A DNA stretch of 64,000 nucleotides from Skermanella stibiiresistens SB22 (GCF_000576635.1 NZ_AVFL01000013.1:124001-188000), one strand, 5' to 3'. Positions 1-8,382 are shown, numbered from the stretch's first letter. Made by a program: numbers and translations. The notes: generated by a model not told the origin, from the sequence alone.

Positions 1-20
1 GCAAGAAGAAGGCGCATTGA
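1..20 (+). CDS. 3' end of an upstream gene (partial)
   Basis: The first 20 bases read in one frame as ...Lys-Lys-Lys-Ala-His followed by TGA at 18-20, directly before the Shine-Dalgarno sequence of transketolase. This would fit the last codons of a preceding gene in the same operon. In Calvin-cycle operons that gene is often phosphoribulokinase or fructose-bisphosphatase, but nothing here identifies it. Confidence 0.25.
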
Positions 21-36
21 GGGGGAGATGACAGCG

Positions 37-2067
37 ATGACCGAGACACTGACCGCCGAGGCCCAGGCCACCACCACTCCGGACCGCCGGACCCTCGCCA
101 ACGCGCTGCGCATGCTGGCGGTCGACGCGGTCGAGAAGGCCAAGTCCGGCCACCCCGGCATGCCGATGGGCATGGCCGACATCGCCGAGGCCTTGTGGAA
201 CCGCCACCTGCGGCACAACCCCGCCGACCCGCGCTGGCCCGACCGCGACCGCTTCGTGCTGTCCAACGGCCACGGCTCCATGCTGCTGTATGGGCTGCTG
301 CACCTGACCGGCTACGATCTGCCGATCGAGGAGCTGCGCAACTTCCGCCAGCTCCATTCCAAGACGCCCGGCCATCCGGAATGGGGCGTCACCCCCGGCG
401 TCGAGACCACCACCGGTCCGTTGGGGCAGGGCATCTGCAACGCGGTCGGCATGGCGCTGGCCGAACGCCTGCTGGCCGACGAGTTCAACCGGCCGGGCCA
501 CGTCCTCGTCGACCACCGCACCTTCGTCTTCGTCGGCGACGGCTGCCTGATGGAGGGCATCTCCCACGAGGCCTGTTCGCTGGCCGGGACGCTGGGGTTG
601 GAGAAGCTGGTCGTCTTCTACGACGACAACGGCATCTCGATTGACGGCCACGTCCAGGGCTGGTTCACCGACGACACCCCGGCGCGGTTCGAGGCCTATG
701 GCTGGCGGGTGATCCGCGATGTCGACGGCCACGACGCGGCGGCGCTGGACGCGGCCATGGCCGACGCGCTGAGCCCCACTGGCAAGCCCGTGCTGGTCTG
801 CTGCAAGACGGTGATCGGCTGGGGGTCGCCCAAGAAGGCTGGCACCCATGACGTCCACGGCGCGCCCCTGGGGGGTGACGAGACGCAGGCCACCCGCGCG
901 GCGCTCGACTGGCCCCACGCCGCCTTCGAGATCCCGGCGGAAATCCACGACGCCTGGGACGCCCGCGCACGCGGCGCCGCTCTCCAGCGGGACTGGCAAG
1001 CCCGGTTCGACGCCTACGCCACCGAGCATCCCGACCTCGCCGCCGAGTTCACCCGGCGGATCGCCGGCCGGCTGCCCGACGATTTCGCCGAGCGGGCCGC
1101 CGCCTTCGTCACCGCCACGGCGCTGGCCAACACCACGGCGGCGACCCGCAAGTCGTCGCAGCAGGCCATCGCCGCGCTGGCACCCCTGCTACCGGAACTG
1201 CTGGGCGGTTCCGCCGACCTGACCGGCTCGAACCTGACCAACTGGCCGGCGTGCCGAACGGTCGCCGGAACCGGCGGCGGCAACTACATCCATTATGGCG
1301 TGCGCGAGTTCGGCATGACCGCCATCATCAACGGCATCGCGCTGCACGGCGGCCACATCCCGTTCGGCGGCACCTTCCTGGTGTTCTCCGACTATTCCAG
1401 GAACGCGCTGCGGCTGTCGGCGCTGATGGGCATCCGGGCGATCCAGGTCTTCACCCATGACAGCATCGGGTTGGGCGAGGACGGCCCGACGCACCAGCCG
1501 ATCGAGCACGCCGCCAGCCTGCGCCTGATCCCCAACATGGATGTCTGGCGTCCCTGCGACGCGCTGGAGACCGCCGTGGCGTGGCGGGCCGCCGTGGAGC
1601 GCCAGGACGGCCCGACCAGCCTGCTGCTGTCGCGCCAGAACCTGCCGCCGCAGCCGGGCGGCGCGCCTCGGGGCAAGGCGGCGGCGCGTGGTGGCTACAT
1701 CCTCGCCGAACCGGACGAGGGCTCACCGGAACTGGTGCTGATCGCGACCGGGTCCGAGGTGCCGCTGGCGATGGCCGCGCGCGATCTGCTGACCGCCGAG
1801 GGCGTCGCGGTGCGCGTGGTGTCGATGCCCTCGACCACGGTGTTCGACCGCCAGGACAAGGCGTACCGCAAGGCGGTGCTCGGGACCGACGCGCCGCGGC
1901 TGGCGATCGAGGCCGGCCGCACCGATGGCTGGTGGAAGTATGTCGGGTTGGATGGCGGCGTGATCGGCATCGACTGTTTCGGCGAGTCCGCCCCCGCCGA
2001 CGCGCTGTTCCCCTTCTTCGGCCTGACGCCCGACCGCGTCGCCGAGGCCGCCCGCGCGCTGATCTGA
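37..2067 (+). CDS. tkt: transketolase
   Basis: Thiamine-diphosphate enzyme that moves two-carbon ketol units between sugar phosphates in the pentose-phosphate and Calvin cycles; cytoplasmic. At 676 residues it has normal family length. Visible family motifs are GHPGMPMG near residue 38, the TPP/metal motif GDGCLMEG near residue 167, a pyrimidine-domain stretch [10 protein letters not shown] near 450, and [18 protein letters not shown] around 475. An in-frame ATG at 28 is only 1-2 bases from the GGGGGAG ribosome-binding site, so the ATG at 37, 9-10 bases from it, is preferred. The aldolase gene follows after 32 bases, so the two are probably co-transcribed. The pairing with a Calvin-type aldolase suggests a cbbT-like role, but a general glycolytic/pentose-phosphate role cannot be excluded. 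Confidence 0.96.
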   Translation: MTETLTAEAQATTTPDRRTLANALRMLAVDAVEKAKSGHPGMPMGMADIAEALWNRHLRHNPADPRWPDRDRFVLSNGHGSMLLYGLLHLTGYDLPIEELRNFRQLHSKTPGHPEWGVTPGVETTTGPLGQGICNAVGMALAERLLADEFNRPGHVLVDHRTFVFVGDGCLMEGISHEACSLAGTLGLEKLVVFYDDNGISIDGHVQGWFTDDTPARFEAYGWRVIRDVDGHDAAALDAAMADALSPTGKPVLVCCKTVIGWGSPKKAGTHDVHGAPLGGDETQATRAALDWPHAAFEIPAEIHDAWDARARGAALQRDWQARFDAYATEHPDLAAEFTRRIAGRLPDDFAERAAAFVTATALANTTAATRKSSQQAIAALAPLLPELLGGSADLTGSNLTNWPACRTVAGTGGGNYIHYGVREFGMTAIINGIALHGGHIPFGGTFLVFSDYSRNALRLSALMGIRAIQVFTHDSIGLGEDGPTHQPIEHAASLRLIPNMDVWRPCDALETAVAWRAAVERQDGPTSLLLSRQNLPPQPGGAPRGKAAARGGYILAEPDEGSPELVLIATGSEVPLAMAARDLLTAEGVAVRVVSMPSTTVFDRQDKAYRKAVLGTDAPRLAIEAGRTDGWWKYVGLDGGVIGIDCFGESAPADALFPFFGLTPDRVAEAARALI

Positions 2068-2099
2068 GAAAAAACCAAGAAAATCACGAGGAGGAAACC

Positions 2100-3146
2100 A
2101 TGGCTCTCGTTTCCCTGCGCCAGCTGCTCGACCACGCCGCCGAGCATGACTATGGCCTGCCGGCCTTCAACATCAACAACATGGAGCAGATCCGCGCGAT
2201 CATGCTGGCGGCCGACGCCTGCGACAGCCCGGTGATCCTCCAAGCCTCGGCCGGGGCCCGCAAATACACCGGCGAGGCCTTCCTGCGCCACATGGTCGAG
2301 GCGGCGGTCGAGACGTGGCCGCACATCCCGGTGGTCCTGCACCAGGACCACGGCGCCAGCCCGGCGGTGTGCCAGCGCTCGATCCGCTCCGGCTTCACCA
2401 GTGTCATGATGGACGGCTCACTGGGCGAGGACATGAAGACGCCGGCCTCGTTCGAGTACAACGTCCGCGTCACCCGACAGGTGGTTGAGATGGCCCACCC
2501 CGTCGGCGTCTCGGTCGAGGGCGAGCTGGGCTGCCTGGGCTCGCTGGAAACGGGGCAGGCGGGCGAGGAGGACGGCTCCGGCGCCGAGGGCACGCTGGAC
2601 CATGACCAGCTTCTGACCGACCCCGATCAGGCGGCGGACTTCGTCGCGGCGACCGGCGTGGACGCGCTGGCCATCGCGATCGGCACCAGCCACGGCGCCT
2701 ACAAGTTCTCGCGCCGCCCGACCGGCGACATCCTGGCGATCGACCGCATCCGCCAGATCCACGCCCGCCTGCCCAACACCCATCTGGTGATGCACGGCTC
2801 GTCGTCGGTGCCGCAGGAATGGCTCGACATCATCCGCGAGCACGGCGGCGAGATCAAGGAGACCTACGGGGTCCCGGTCGAGGAGATCCAGAAGGGCATC
2901 CGCTATGGCGTGCGCAAGATCAACATCGACACCGACATTCGCCTCGCCATGACCGGCGCCGTCCGCCGCCTGCTGTCGCAAAAGCCCGACGAGTTCGACC
3001 CGCGCAAGTTCTTCGCCGCCGCTCTGACCGCCGCCAGCGACCTCTGCCGCGATCGCTTCGTGGCCTTCGGCAGCGCCGGCCAGGCCGCCCGCATCCGGCC
3101 CATGCCGATGGACCGCGTCGCCGAGGGCTACGCCGTGGCGGCATGA
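2100..3146 (+). CDS. fba: class II fructose-bisphosphate aldolase, Calvin cycle subtype
   Basis: Zinc-dependent aldolase joining or splitting fructose-1,6-bisphosphate (and sedoheptulose-1,7-bisphosphate in Calvin-cycle members) from triose phosphates. The protein has 348 residues, full length. It starts [19 protein letters not shown] and carries HQDHG near residues 81-85 (catalytic Asp and zinc-ligand His), [13 protein letters not shown] near 140, the glycine-rich phosphate-binding IGTSHGAYK and [12 protein letters not shown] segments, and [11 protein letters not shown] near the C-terminus. This pattern is the CbbA-type subgroup of class II enzymes. ATG 2100 is preceded by the strong ribosome-binding site GAGGAGG. 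A longer open frame runs upstream inside the transketolase gene but is only its shadow. Confidence 0.96.
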   Translation: MALVSLRQLLDHAAEHDYGLPAFNINNMEQIRAIMLAADACDSPVILQASAGARKYTGEAFLRHMVEAAVETWPHIPVVLHQDHGASPAVCQRSIRSGFTSVMMDGSLGEDMKTPASFEYNVRVTRQVVEMAHPVGVSVEGELGCLGSLETGQAGEEDGSGAEGTLDHDQLLTDPDQAADFVAATGVDALAIAIGTSHGAYKFSRRPTGDILAIDRIRQIHARLPNTHLVMHGSSSVPQEWLDIIREHGGEIKETYGVPVEEIQKGIRYGVRKINIDTDIRLAMTGAVRRLLSQKPDEFDPRKFFAAALTAASDLCRDRFVAFGSAGQAARIRPMPMDRVAEGYAVAA

Positions 3147-3169
3147 GGCGGTTGGTTCCGAGCCGCCTC
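3145..3169 (+). terminator. GC-rich hairpin at the end of the aldolase gene
   Basis: GAGGCGG at 3145-3151 pairs with CCGCCTC at 3163-3169 across an 11-base loop. The 5' arm overlaps the stop codon. No U-rich tract follows, so it may be a weak or Rho-assisted terminator or simply an mRNA 3' stem. Confidence 0.3.
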
Positions 3170-3259
3170 GACTGGCCGCCGACCTCCCGCCATGACGCCG
3201 CACGGGAGCCGGTTCGCCCTTCGAATTACCCTTTACGAGTCTAAACTTATGACGTTAAG

Positions 3260-3265
3260 TATAAT
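3260..3265 (+). promoter_or_regulatory. possible -10 element ahead of the first DUF6916-like gene
   Basis: A perfect TATAAT lies in the locally AT-rich stretch 3224-3270, 45 bases upstream of ATG 3310. No good -35 hexamer is seen at the usual distance, so this is only a candidate. Confidence 0.25.
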
Positions 3266-3309
3266 CCATTCGGCCTAGTATGCGGCCCAACTGATGGAGT
3301 GAGCGGGTC

Positions 3310-3609
3310 ATGGTGGTGTTCGGATCGTTGACGATCGAGACCTTCCGGAGCGAAGTCGGCAATGTATTCACGGTGGATACCGTGCCCGAGCCGGTCAAGA
3401 TCAAGCTGCTGCGCCTGAAGGAGGGCGTGGCGACGCTCAAGGACTTCCGCGTGCCCTTCTCGCTCATCTTCGGCACGCCCCGTGACACGTTGCTGGTCGA
3501 AGGCGTCTATGACATGAAGAGCGAGAGCGGGCGCGAGTTCCGGCAGATCATGATGGCGCCGATCCAAAGCACCGGCCCCCTGCAGGAATACCAAGTCATC
3601 CACAACTGA
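3310..3609 (+). CDS. DUF6916-like small protein, copy 1
   Basis: 99-residue soluble protein without a signal peptide. It has the pattern F-x-x-x-(V/I)-G-N-x-F near the N-terminus, then a central R-x-P-F-(S/T)-L-x-F-x-x-P-R-D followed by L-x-x-G-x-Y, and ends in a short Y-containing beta-strand. The same skeleton occurs in the proteins at 4258-4587 and 5830-6132, so the three are paralogues. I recognise this as the DUF6916 family, which I recall as being encoded near tail-collar proteins; its function is unknown. The gene converges on the acetyltransferase gene with a 9-base gap. Family assignment is by eye only. Confidence 0.75.
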   Translation: MVVFGSLTIETFRSEVGNVFTVDTVPEPVKIKLLRLKEGVATLKDFRVPFSLIFGTPRDTLLVEGVYDMKSESGREFRQIMMAPIQSTGPLQEYQVIHN

Positions 3610-3618
3610 CGGGCAAGG

Positions 3619-4161
3619 TCACGCGGGGCCGGACTGGCGGGCGCCATTGTGGGGTGGCCGCCACTCCAGGCCGATCATCACCGATCCGAACTCGGACGGC
3701 AGTTCGGTTATGCCCAGTCTGGCATAGAGCCGGCGCACCGGATTGAGCGGGGCCACCGAGGCGCGCGCGATCTTGCCAGTGCGGATCGCCTCCGCGAAGA
3801 TCACGTCCTTGATGATGGTCTTGCCGCCGCCGACCCCAAGTCTGCCGGGCAGCATGGCGAGGTCGTGGACCAGGATCTGGTCCGGTTCCAGCGAGAAGAT
3901 CAGGCGGCCGACCGGCACGCCGTCGAATTCGGCGATCCACTGTTCCAAGAACGGATAGCTGTGCCGCCAGTTGTAGAGCTGCGAGATGTGCTGCCGTTCC
4001 AGCAGGAAATCCTTCTGGGCTTGGGGCAGCGGCATGGCATCGAAATCCAGCGCCTTGGACGCCTTGAAGATTTGGAACAACAGCGCCCCGTCGTCCGGCC
4101 GCTCCGGGCGCAGGGTCAATCCGGGCTTTGTCGTCAGGATGCGGTCGCCGTCGCGGATCAT
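3619..4161 (-). CDS. GNAT-family N-acetyltransferase
   Basis: Likely transfers an acetyl group from acetyl-CoA to an amine; the substrate is unknown. The 180-residue protein opens with LTLRPERPDDGALLFQIFKA, the usual GNAT beta1-alpha1 start. Its motif A region is around residues 108-130 (VHDLAMLPGRLGVGGGKT), where GRLGVGGG replaces the more usual R/Q-x-x-G-x-G/A. It ends with VAPLNPVRRLYARLGI, the typical motif B segment. It sits inside the cluster with the tail-collar and DUF6916-like genes and diverges from the second DUF6916-like gene across about 96 bases. GNAT proteins are recurrent neighbours of tail-collar proteins, so it may modify one of them; that is inference. Confidence 0.82.
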   Translation of the reverse strand: MIRDGDRILTTKPGLTLRPERPDDGALLFQIFKASKALDFDAMPLPQAQKDFLLERQHISQLYNWRHSYPFLEQWIAEFDGVPVGRLIFSLEPDQILVHDLAMLPGRLGVGGGKTIIKDVIFAEAIRTGKIARASVAPLNPVRRLYARLGITELPSEFGSVMIGLEWRPPHNGARQSGPA

Positions 4162-4257
4162 GGAAAAAACCTATTGAAGCGGTACATCGAACGGATGACG
4201 TCATATCACATAAGGTCTATGATCCAGCATCATTGCATTTCCGGAAAGATCCCCGCC

Positions 4258-4587
4258 GTGACTGAAACGACAGCCGTTCCCGACATCTTCACCCTTGAGA
4301 ATTGGACGCCTTGGATCGGCAAGGAGTTCTCCGTCCCGCACCCCAACGTGGCCGCCGACTTCAAGCTGCGCTTGACCCAGGCCTATGATCCCAGCAAGGG
4401 CGCGTCGCATCCCAAGTTCCGCAAGCCGCTGACGCTGCTGTTCCGCGGTCCCAGCGATCCGATCCTGGTGGAAGGCTTCTACGAGATCGAGGCGGATGGG
4501 ATGGGTGTCGTCGGCATGCACATCACCCCGACGCTGACGCCGGACCGCGAGGAGAACGGCATGGCCTATCACGTCGCCTTCAACTGA
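4258..4587 (+). CDS. DUF6916-like small protein, copy 2
   Basis: Second paralogue of the gene at 3310, about 109 residues. It has FTLENWTPWIGKEFSV at the N-terminus, then RKPLTLLFRGPSDPILVEGFYEIE and a C-terminal AYHVAFN strand. The start is not certain. GTG 4258 lies 10 bases downstream of GGAAAG and gives the length closest to its paralogues; ATG 4195 would add 21 residues of unrelated sequence. A perfect 14-bp stem lies just behind the stop codon. No signal peptide or membrane segment is present. Function unknown. Confidence 0.75.
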   Translation: MTETTAVPDIFTLENWTPWIGKEFSVPHPNVAADFKLRLTQAYDPSKGASHPKFRKPLTLLFRGPSDPILVEGFYEIEADGMGVVGMHITPTLTPDREENGMAYHVAFN

Positions 4588-4594
4588 GCGGTGT

Positions 4595-4636
4595 CCGGAC
4601 CGCCGCCCAACCCACGAGTGTAGGGCGGCGGTCCGG
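4595..4636. terminator. 14-bp hairpin between convergent genes (bidirectional terminator candidate)
   Basis: CCGGACCGCCGCCC at 4595-4608 is perfectly complementary to 4623-4636, with a 14-base loop. It lies exactly between the stop codon of the DUF6916-like gene (4587) and that of the tail-collar gene (4647), so it could end transcription from both sides. It lacks a T-tract on either strand. Confidence 0.6.
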
Positions 4637-4646
4637 ATGCGTCGGA

Positions 4647-5282
4647 TCACGGACGGGTCGGGTAGATGCCGTTGGTCGCCATGACGTAGTACATGGTGAG
4701 GTAGGGCTCACGGATGCTGAACGGCGTGGCGCCGGTGCCGTTGTTGGGGCCGACGGTCAGGCCGGTGAGCGACACGGTGCCGGTGCCGATGCTCGTGGCG
4801 GTGCCACCGCCGGCCGGGGCGGCCGGGGAGTACATCTTGACAGGCTGAGCATTTCCATCGACATCAAGATAGTTGCCGGTCGCCAGTACCCGGTTGCTGC
4901 CCGGTCCCGGATCGGTCGCCGCCGCGGTCGTCCCGTTGATGGTCACGGTGCCCGTGCCTCCGCCGGTCAGAGGATGGACGTGCGGCGCCAGCGGAACATT
5001 GGCGGTGCTCAGCGTCGCGCTGACGGCGCCACCCTTGGCACCGGCGACGTACTGGCTCACGGACCCGTTGAGGTTCAGGATGCCCTGGCCGACGATGGTC
5101 CGGCCCTGAAGGTCGGGCAGATTGAAGTTTTGGCCGTTGGAACCGCCGAAGGTGGTGCCAAGCAGCGAATACAGCGCGCTGTACTGATTGACCGGAAGAT
5201 TCTGGCCTTGGCAGGTCTGCCAGTCCTGGGGAGCGAACTGGAAGGCGACCGGCATCACTGTACCCATATACGGATCGGACAT
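4647..5282 (-). CDS. phage tail-collar-domain protein (microcystin-dependent-protein-like)
   Basis: 211-residue protein starting MSDPYMGTVMPVAFQFAPQ and carrying the tail-collar signature: W-x-x-C-x-G-Q-x-L-P near residue 21, then L-x-x-L-L-G-T-T-F-G-G and FNLPDLQGRT. The middle is Gly/Thr-rich and the C-terminus REPYLTMYYVMATNGIYP matches the family's usual ending. In phages this domain sits at the tail fibre/baseplate; chromosomal relatives occur outside prophages with unknown role. No capsid, terminase or tail genes are near, so it is not part of a visible prophage. ATG 5282 has an AGGAAGAAAG ribosome-binding site; the frame extends further upstream without homology. It lies between DUF6916-like paralogues. 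Confidence 0.88.
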   Translation of the reverse strand: MSDPYMGTVMPVAFQFAPQDWQTCQGQNLPVNQYSALYSLLGTTFGGSNGQNFNLPDLQGRTIVGQGILNLNGSVSQYVAGAKGGAVSATLSTANVPLAPHVHPLTGGGTGTVTINGTTAAATDPGPGSNRVLATGNYLDVDGNAQPVKMYSPAAPAGGGTATSIGTGTVSLTGLTVGPNNGTGATPFSIREPYLTMYYVMATNGIYPTRP

Positions 5283-5829
5283 TTTTTCACTCTTTCTTCC
5301 TGGTGGTTTGGCGAACCGTGTGGCGGCCAATCGGCGCGGGATGTCCACCTCTCCTTCCCACGTCGACCGTCGCGCCTGGACTGGCGCCGGAAGCGACTCG
5401 GGCGCCTCATGGGCTCCGAGCCGCTCACCCCTGCGCCCGCCAAGCACGATCCCGTATGTCGCGAACTCGGTTCGTTCATACGAAAGGCTTAGTACCAAAA
5501 TCATGCGTACTCGAAAACTCGCCGCGATTGAATCGCTGAAACTATCATTAACAAGAATCGATACCGCACTATGCGCGTGATCCGGATTTCACCCTGGTTC
5601 GAGCTCAATCATGGGTATGCGGGTATGCCAACGGCAGGGCAACCGGGCGCGTGGCTGGCCGCGCCGGGCGGGTTTGTGGATTCTCGGGCGCGAATCGGGA
5701 CGGCTTACGATATGAACATTCCATCGGATATCTTTTTCGATAGTATTAACCATACCTATAAGATATATGGCTTTAGATAGGGGTGTCGACTTGGGTTGGA
5801 CGTGAACCATGAATGCGAGGATGGGTGTC
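5283..5829. other. divergent intergenic region, no gene recognised
   Basis: 547 bases between the tail-collar gene and the third DUF6916-like gene. Open frames here (for example 5571-5780 on the plus strand) lack ribosome-binding sites and recognisable protein character. The segment 5715-5780 is markedly AT-rich for this genome and is where the promoter of the downstream gene would be expected. Confidence 0.5.
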
Positions 5830-6132
5830 ATGATGATCTGCGAGGTGGTGGAGATCGATTATTTTCAAAAACAGATTGGCAACATCTTCATGGCGCAGAT
5901 TGGGATGGAGCAGGTCGAGTTGAGGCTGATCCGCATCAAGGAGGAGGTTCGCGGCCCCCGGAGCACCCGCACACCCTTCACCCTGACCTTCGCCAATCCC
6001 CGTGATGACGAACGGCTGGAGCGGGGCCGCTACGATCTGGTCAGCGAGGAAGGCCGAAAATTCCAGGAGGTCAACTTGGCGCCTCAGGCGGTCAGAGGCC
6101 AAATCCAGACCTACGTCGCCTTCTTCCGGTGA
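5830..6132 (+). CDS. DUF6916-like small protein, copy 3
   Basis: Third paralogue, about 100 residues. YFQKQIGNIFMAQ aligns with FRSEVGNVFTVD of copy 1, and TRTPFTLTFANPRDDERLERGRYDLVSEEGRKFQ with its FRVPFSLIFGTPRDTLLVEGVYDMKSESGREF. The frame opens at ATG 5809, but ATG 5830 (or 5833) has GAGG at a proper distance and matches the start of copy 1, so it is preferred. No secretion signal is visible. Copies 1 and 3 are closer to each other than to copy 2, which suggests stepwise duplication within the cluster. Function unknown. Confidence 0.72.
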   Translation: MMICEVVEIDYFQKQIGNIFMAQIGMEQVELRLIRIKEEVRGPRSTRTPFTLTFANPRDDERLERGRYDLVSEEGRKFQEVNLAPQAVRGQIQTYVAFFR

Positions 6133-6462
6133 CCAGGCGGCCCGGATCGCCAAACGATAGGGGCCCAAGGCGAATGGCACGAAATGTCTCCGCTTGAGGT
6201 CAAGTGAAGCGAAGCGGCGTCCGACCGATCGCGACTTCAACGTCGGGCGCCGCTTCGCCACATCCGATGCCAACGGCATTCGATCATGATCAGTGGTCCA
6301 CCTTTGTCGGAGACGCGGCGATGGCTGATGGCCCTATCCACATTCCCGCCACAGTCGCGGCCGGCAACCGCTTCGCCCGCTCGCGCGGCCTGCGGCGTGG
6401 CGCCATCGTTGTGCGCGCGCAGGCGATATGTTACGCCATCGTATGTGCGAAAGGGGTAATCG
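6133..6462. other. intergenic region without a convincing gene
   Basis: 330 bases. The open frame 6204-6482 has no ribosome-binding site and reads as composition-driven sequence. Nothing further is seen except the AAAGGGG ribosome-binding site just before ATG 6463. Confidence 0.4.
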
Positions 6463-6783
6463 ATGGGCGCTCATTTGCGTAGCGATGTGGTGGTCAGCAC
6501 GTTGGTGACCATCACGACGAAAATCGACATGATGGACACTCGACTGACCCAAGGCCAAGTCCGCCTTGAGCAGGGGCAGGCCCGCCTTGAGCAGGGATTG
6601 GCCCGCCTTGAGCAGGACCAAGCGGTGCTCAAGACCGACGTGGCCGAGCTCAAGACCGACGTGGCCGAGCTCAAGACCGACGTGGCCGAGCTCAAGACCG
6701 GCATGGCGGTTGTCGTGGATAATGTCGGTTTGTTGAATTGCAAAATGAACAAGCTTCTTGCCCATATGGGAGTCGCGGAATGA
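6463..6783 (+). CDS. small heptad-repeat coiled-coil protein
   Basis: 106-residue protein. Residues 34-83 form seven consecutive 7-residue units, first (R)LEQGQA/LEQGLA/LEQDQA, then three exact copies of LKTDVAE and one LKTGMAV, which predicts one long parallel alpha-helical coiled coil. The remainder is a short N-terminal helix and a C-terminal LNCKMNKLLAHMGVAE. The architecture resembles the small coiled-coil hypothetical proteins with tandem heptads that are common in bacteria, sometimes fused to a C-terminal TM helix, which is absent here. AAAGGGG precedes ATG 6463. Function unknown. Confidence 0.7.
   Translation: MGAHLRSDVVVSTLVTITTKIDMMDTRLTQGQVRLEQGQARLEQGLARLEQDQAVLKTDVAELKTDVAELKTDVAELKTGMAVVVDNVGLLNCKMNKLLAHMGVAE
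6562..6711 (+). repeat. tandem 21-bp coding repeat (about seven units)
   Basis: Three units starting CGCCTTGAGCAGG (at 6562, 6583 and 6604) are followed by three identical 21-mers starting CTCAAGACCGACG (6628, 6649, 6670) and a diverged copy at 6691. Each unit encodes exactly one heptad, so copy number can change without breaking frame or helix phase. Confidence 0.9.
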
Positions 6784-6948
6784 ACACGGCATCGTTGAAC
6801 AGTAAAGGTGTCTGTTCCGGCCAGCCTCGTGGCCAACGTGGCAAGGTTTGATACATGTGTAGCTGTTAAGCATTCGTCCGGCGCCTCCATAGCTTCCAAC
6901 TAGAGTTTTTCACAGGCATCACGGCGATAGCGGCATCTTCCCCCTCAT

Positions 6949-7073
6949 CGTCATACCCAGACTTGATCCGGGTATCTGTCTTCGGGAGATTGAGTGGTGG
7001 AATATAGACGCTTGGTTGAATTCACCACACCGGTTTCAGCCGACAGATGCCCTGATCAAGTCCGGGCATGACG
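6949..7073. repeat. palindromic intergenic repeat, copy A
   Basis: The left arm 6949-6980 (starting CGTCATACCCAGACTTGATC) pairs with 7042-7073; 28 of 32 positions are complementary. A second element of the same family lies at 7664-7787. The 60-base centre is unrelated between copies. This looks like a MITE or REP-type element of the 'tcatacccggacttgatccggg' kind frequent between alphaproteobacterial genes. Confidence 0.75.
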
Positions 7074-7272
7074 AAAGGGGGAGCGGGTGAGACCCGCAGA
7101 GCATTTGCGACACCTAAGTTAGCGCTTATGGGGCTTGATCCGGGAATTCATCGGCTGAAGCCACAATGGTGAGTTCAACCTGACTTCCGAGCTTCATCCG
7201 CCAAATTTCCTGTGAGGAGATGCCTGGATTTGTCGCATCGCGTTTTCCGCCGCGTTCGGCCAAATATGCGCC

Positions 7273-7563
7273 ATGTCCGGAGGCTGGGTCTACATCATGA
7301 CCAATCGACCAGATGGCACGCTGTACATCGGCGTCACGGCCGATCTGGCGCGCCGCGCGTTTCAGCACCGGGAGCCCGTGGGAGAGGGGTTCACGAAAAG
7401 ATATGGTTTGAGAATGCTGATATGGGCCGAGTGGCACGACAGCATTCTACTCGCGATACAACGTGAGAAGACAATCAATCATTGGCGGCGCTCTTGGAAG
7501 GTGGCGTTGATCGTCAAAAATAATCCGACTTGGGCGAACTTGTACGGATCTCTGAATATTTGA
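7273..7563 (+). CDS. GIY-YIG nuclease superfamily protein
   Basis: 96-residue single-domain protein. The N-terminal GGWVYIMTNRPDGTLYIGVT holds the VYI...LYIG (GIY-YIG) strands, followed by the conserved Arg in ADLARRAFQH, and GFTKRYGLRMLIWAEWHDSI with the catalytic-site Glu in the WAEWH region, then AIQREKTINHWRRSWK. This is the stand-alone UPF0213/YhbQ-like form. It may act on DNA, but no substrate is established for such short members. It stands alone, bracketed by two families of intergenic repeats, without other genes for several hundred bases on either side. Confidence 0.9.
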   Translation: MSGGWVYIMTNRPDGTLYIGVTADLARRAFQHREPVGEGFTKRYGLRMLIWAEWHDSILLAIQREKTINHWRRSWKVALIVKNNPTWANLYGSLNI

Positions 7564-7663
7564 TCGCGGACATACACTTGCCTTTTCATCATACCCGGAC
7601 ATGATCCCATAAACGCTGACTTAGGATGACTGTGGCCTGACCCAGGGCATCAATCCCCCATAT

Positions 7664-7787
7664 CGTCATACCCGGACTTGATCCGGGTATCTGCATTCGG
7701 GAAATTCAGCGATGCGAATATGCTTAAGGTTGATAATGCTATGTTGACTTCGGCTGAAAGCTACCCGGATCAAGTCCGGACATGATG
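7664..7787. repeat. palindromic intergenic repeat, copy B (with partial copy just upstream)
   Basis: The left arm 7664-7693 (CGTCATACCCGGACTTGATC...) pairs with 7761-7787, as in the element at 6949-7073. A truncated left arm (TCATCATACCCGGACATGATC) lies at 7586-7606, so at least two insertions or duplications have occurred in this spacer. Confidence 0.75.
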
Positions 7788-8382
7788 GAAAGGGGAGTGT
7801 GGATCCTTAAGGTAGCGCTTGTGGTAGCAAATCTGGTGATGACGGAGAGGAAGGCGGGAGACCCTAGGTTAGCGCTTGTGGGATCAAGCCCGATCGCAAC
7901 GGGAAACCCCGGCCACACCGAAGCTGGCGCCTCCGTTGAGGCCAACCTTGACGAAGCCACAGCCGATAAACCGAGGCCGAAAAACCGGAGATATCTCATA
8001 ACCCCCTAGGGTATCGCTTGCCGAAAAATCGCTTCGGCGGAAATTTTCCGCACTTTCGATAAGTGAAATATCCAGTGATCCGCGACGTACGACGATCACG
8101 GCAGCTGAAGTTGCCAACAATCTTGAGTCGATGCCTAATTCGTTGTTCCCGACAAGCTTATTGATGTCTCCATACGCCATGGCATGACTTCATGGCGGTA
8201 GTAACAAGAAATTTTACGGGTAAAAATTTCTTTAATTTCTTGTAGAAGCTGATCTCCAATTAATGCAGTCGCCCTTCTAGAGAGTGTCTGTACACGTACA
8301 CCCCGAATGAGGTACAATCTACGGCAGGTGACTAACTTATTCGTATAGTCACAACGGGATAATGCGCGTGTCGGAGGATATC
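7788..8382. other. intergenic region upstream of the giant adhesin gene
   Basis: About 600 bases with repeat remnants up to 7900. An open frame on the minus strand (7884-8180) has no ribosome-binding site or recognisable domain, and I do not call it. The part 8180-8350 is AT-rich and is the likely promoter region of the adhesin gene. Confidence 0.4.
8206..8232. promoter_or_regulatory. AT-rich 10-bp inverted repeat upstream of the adhesin
   Basis: AAGAAATTTT at 8206-8215 is the exact reverse complement of AAAATTTCTT at 8223-8232, with a 7-base spacer, followed by TTAATTTCTTG. It lies about 150 bases before the start codon. It could be an operator, or a terminator for transcripts from upstream. 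Confidence 0.35.

Larger units (their letters stand above)
7113..7882. repeat. dispersed 20-bp repeat family around the GIY-YIG gene (four copies)
   Basis: Copies of CCTAAGTTAGCGCTTRTGGG occur at 7113-7132, 7606-7625 (inverted), 7805-7824 and 7863-7882, with 1-4 mismatches each. A more degenerate relative lies near 8004. Two lie next to arms of the larger palindromic element, so they may be its outer or partner sequences. Confidence 0.6.

Noticed and set aside
1581-3146. 521-residue reading of the aldolase starting inside transketolase
   Set aside because: The added N-terminus is out-of-frame transketolase sequence; the true start at 2100 has a strong ribosome-binding site.
3649-4587. 312-residue reading of the second DUF6916-like gene
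   Set aside because: The first 200 codons are antisense to the acetyltransferase gene.
4647-5282. Prophage remnant suggested by the tail-collar gene
   Set aside because: No other phage gene, integrase or attachment site is visible; chromosomal tail-collar proteins outside prophages are common.
6562-6711. CRISPR-like array from the regular 21-bp repeats
   Set aside because: Units are directly adjacent with no spacers and encode heptads in frame.
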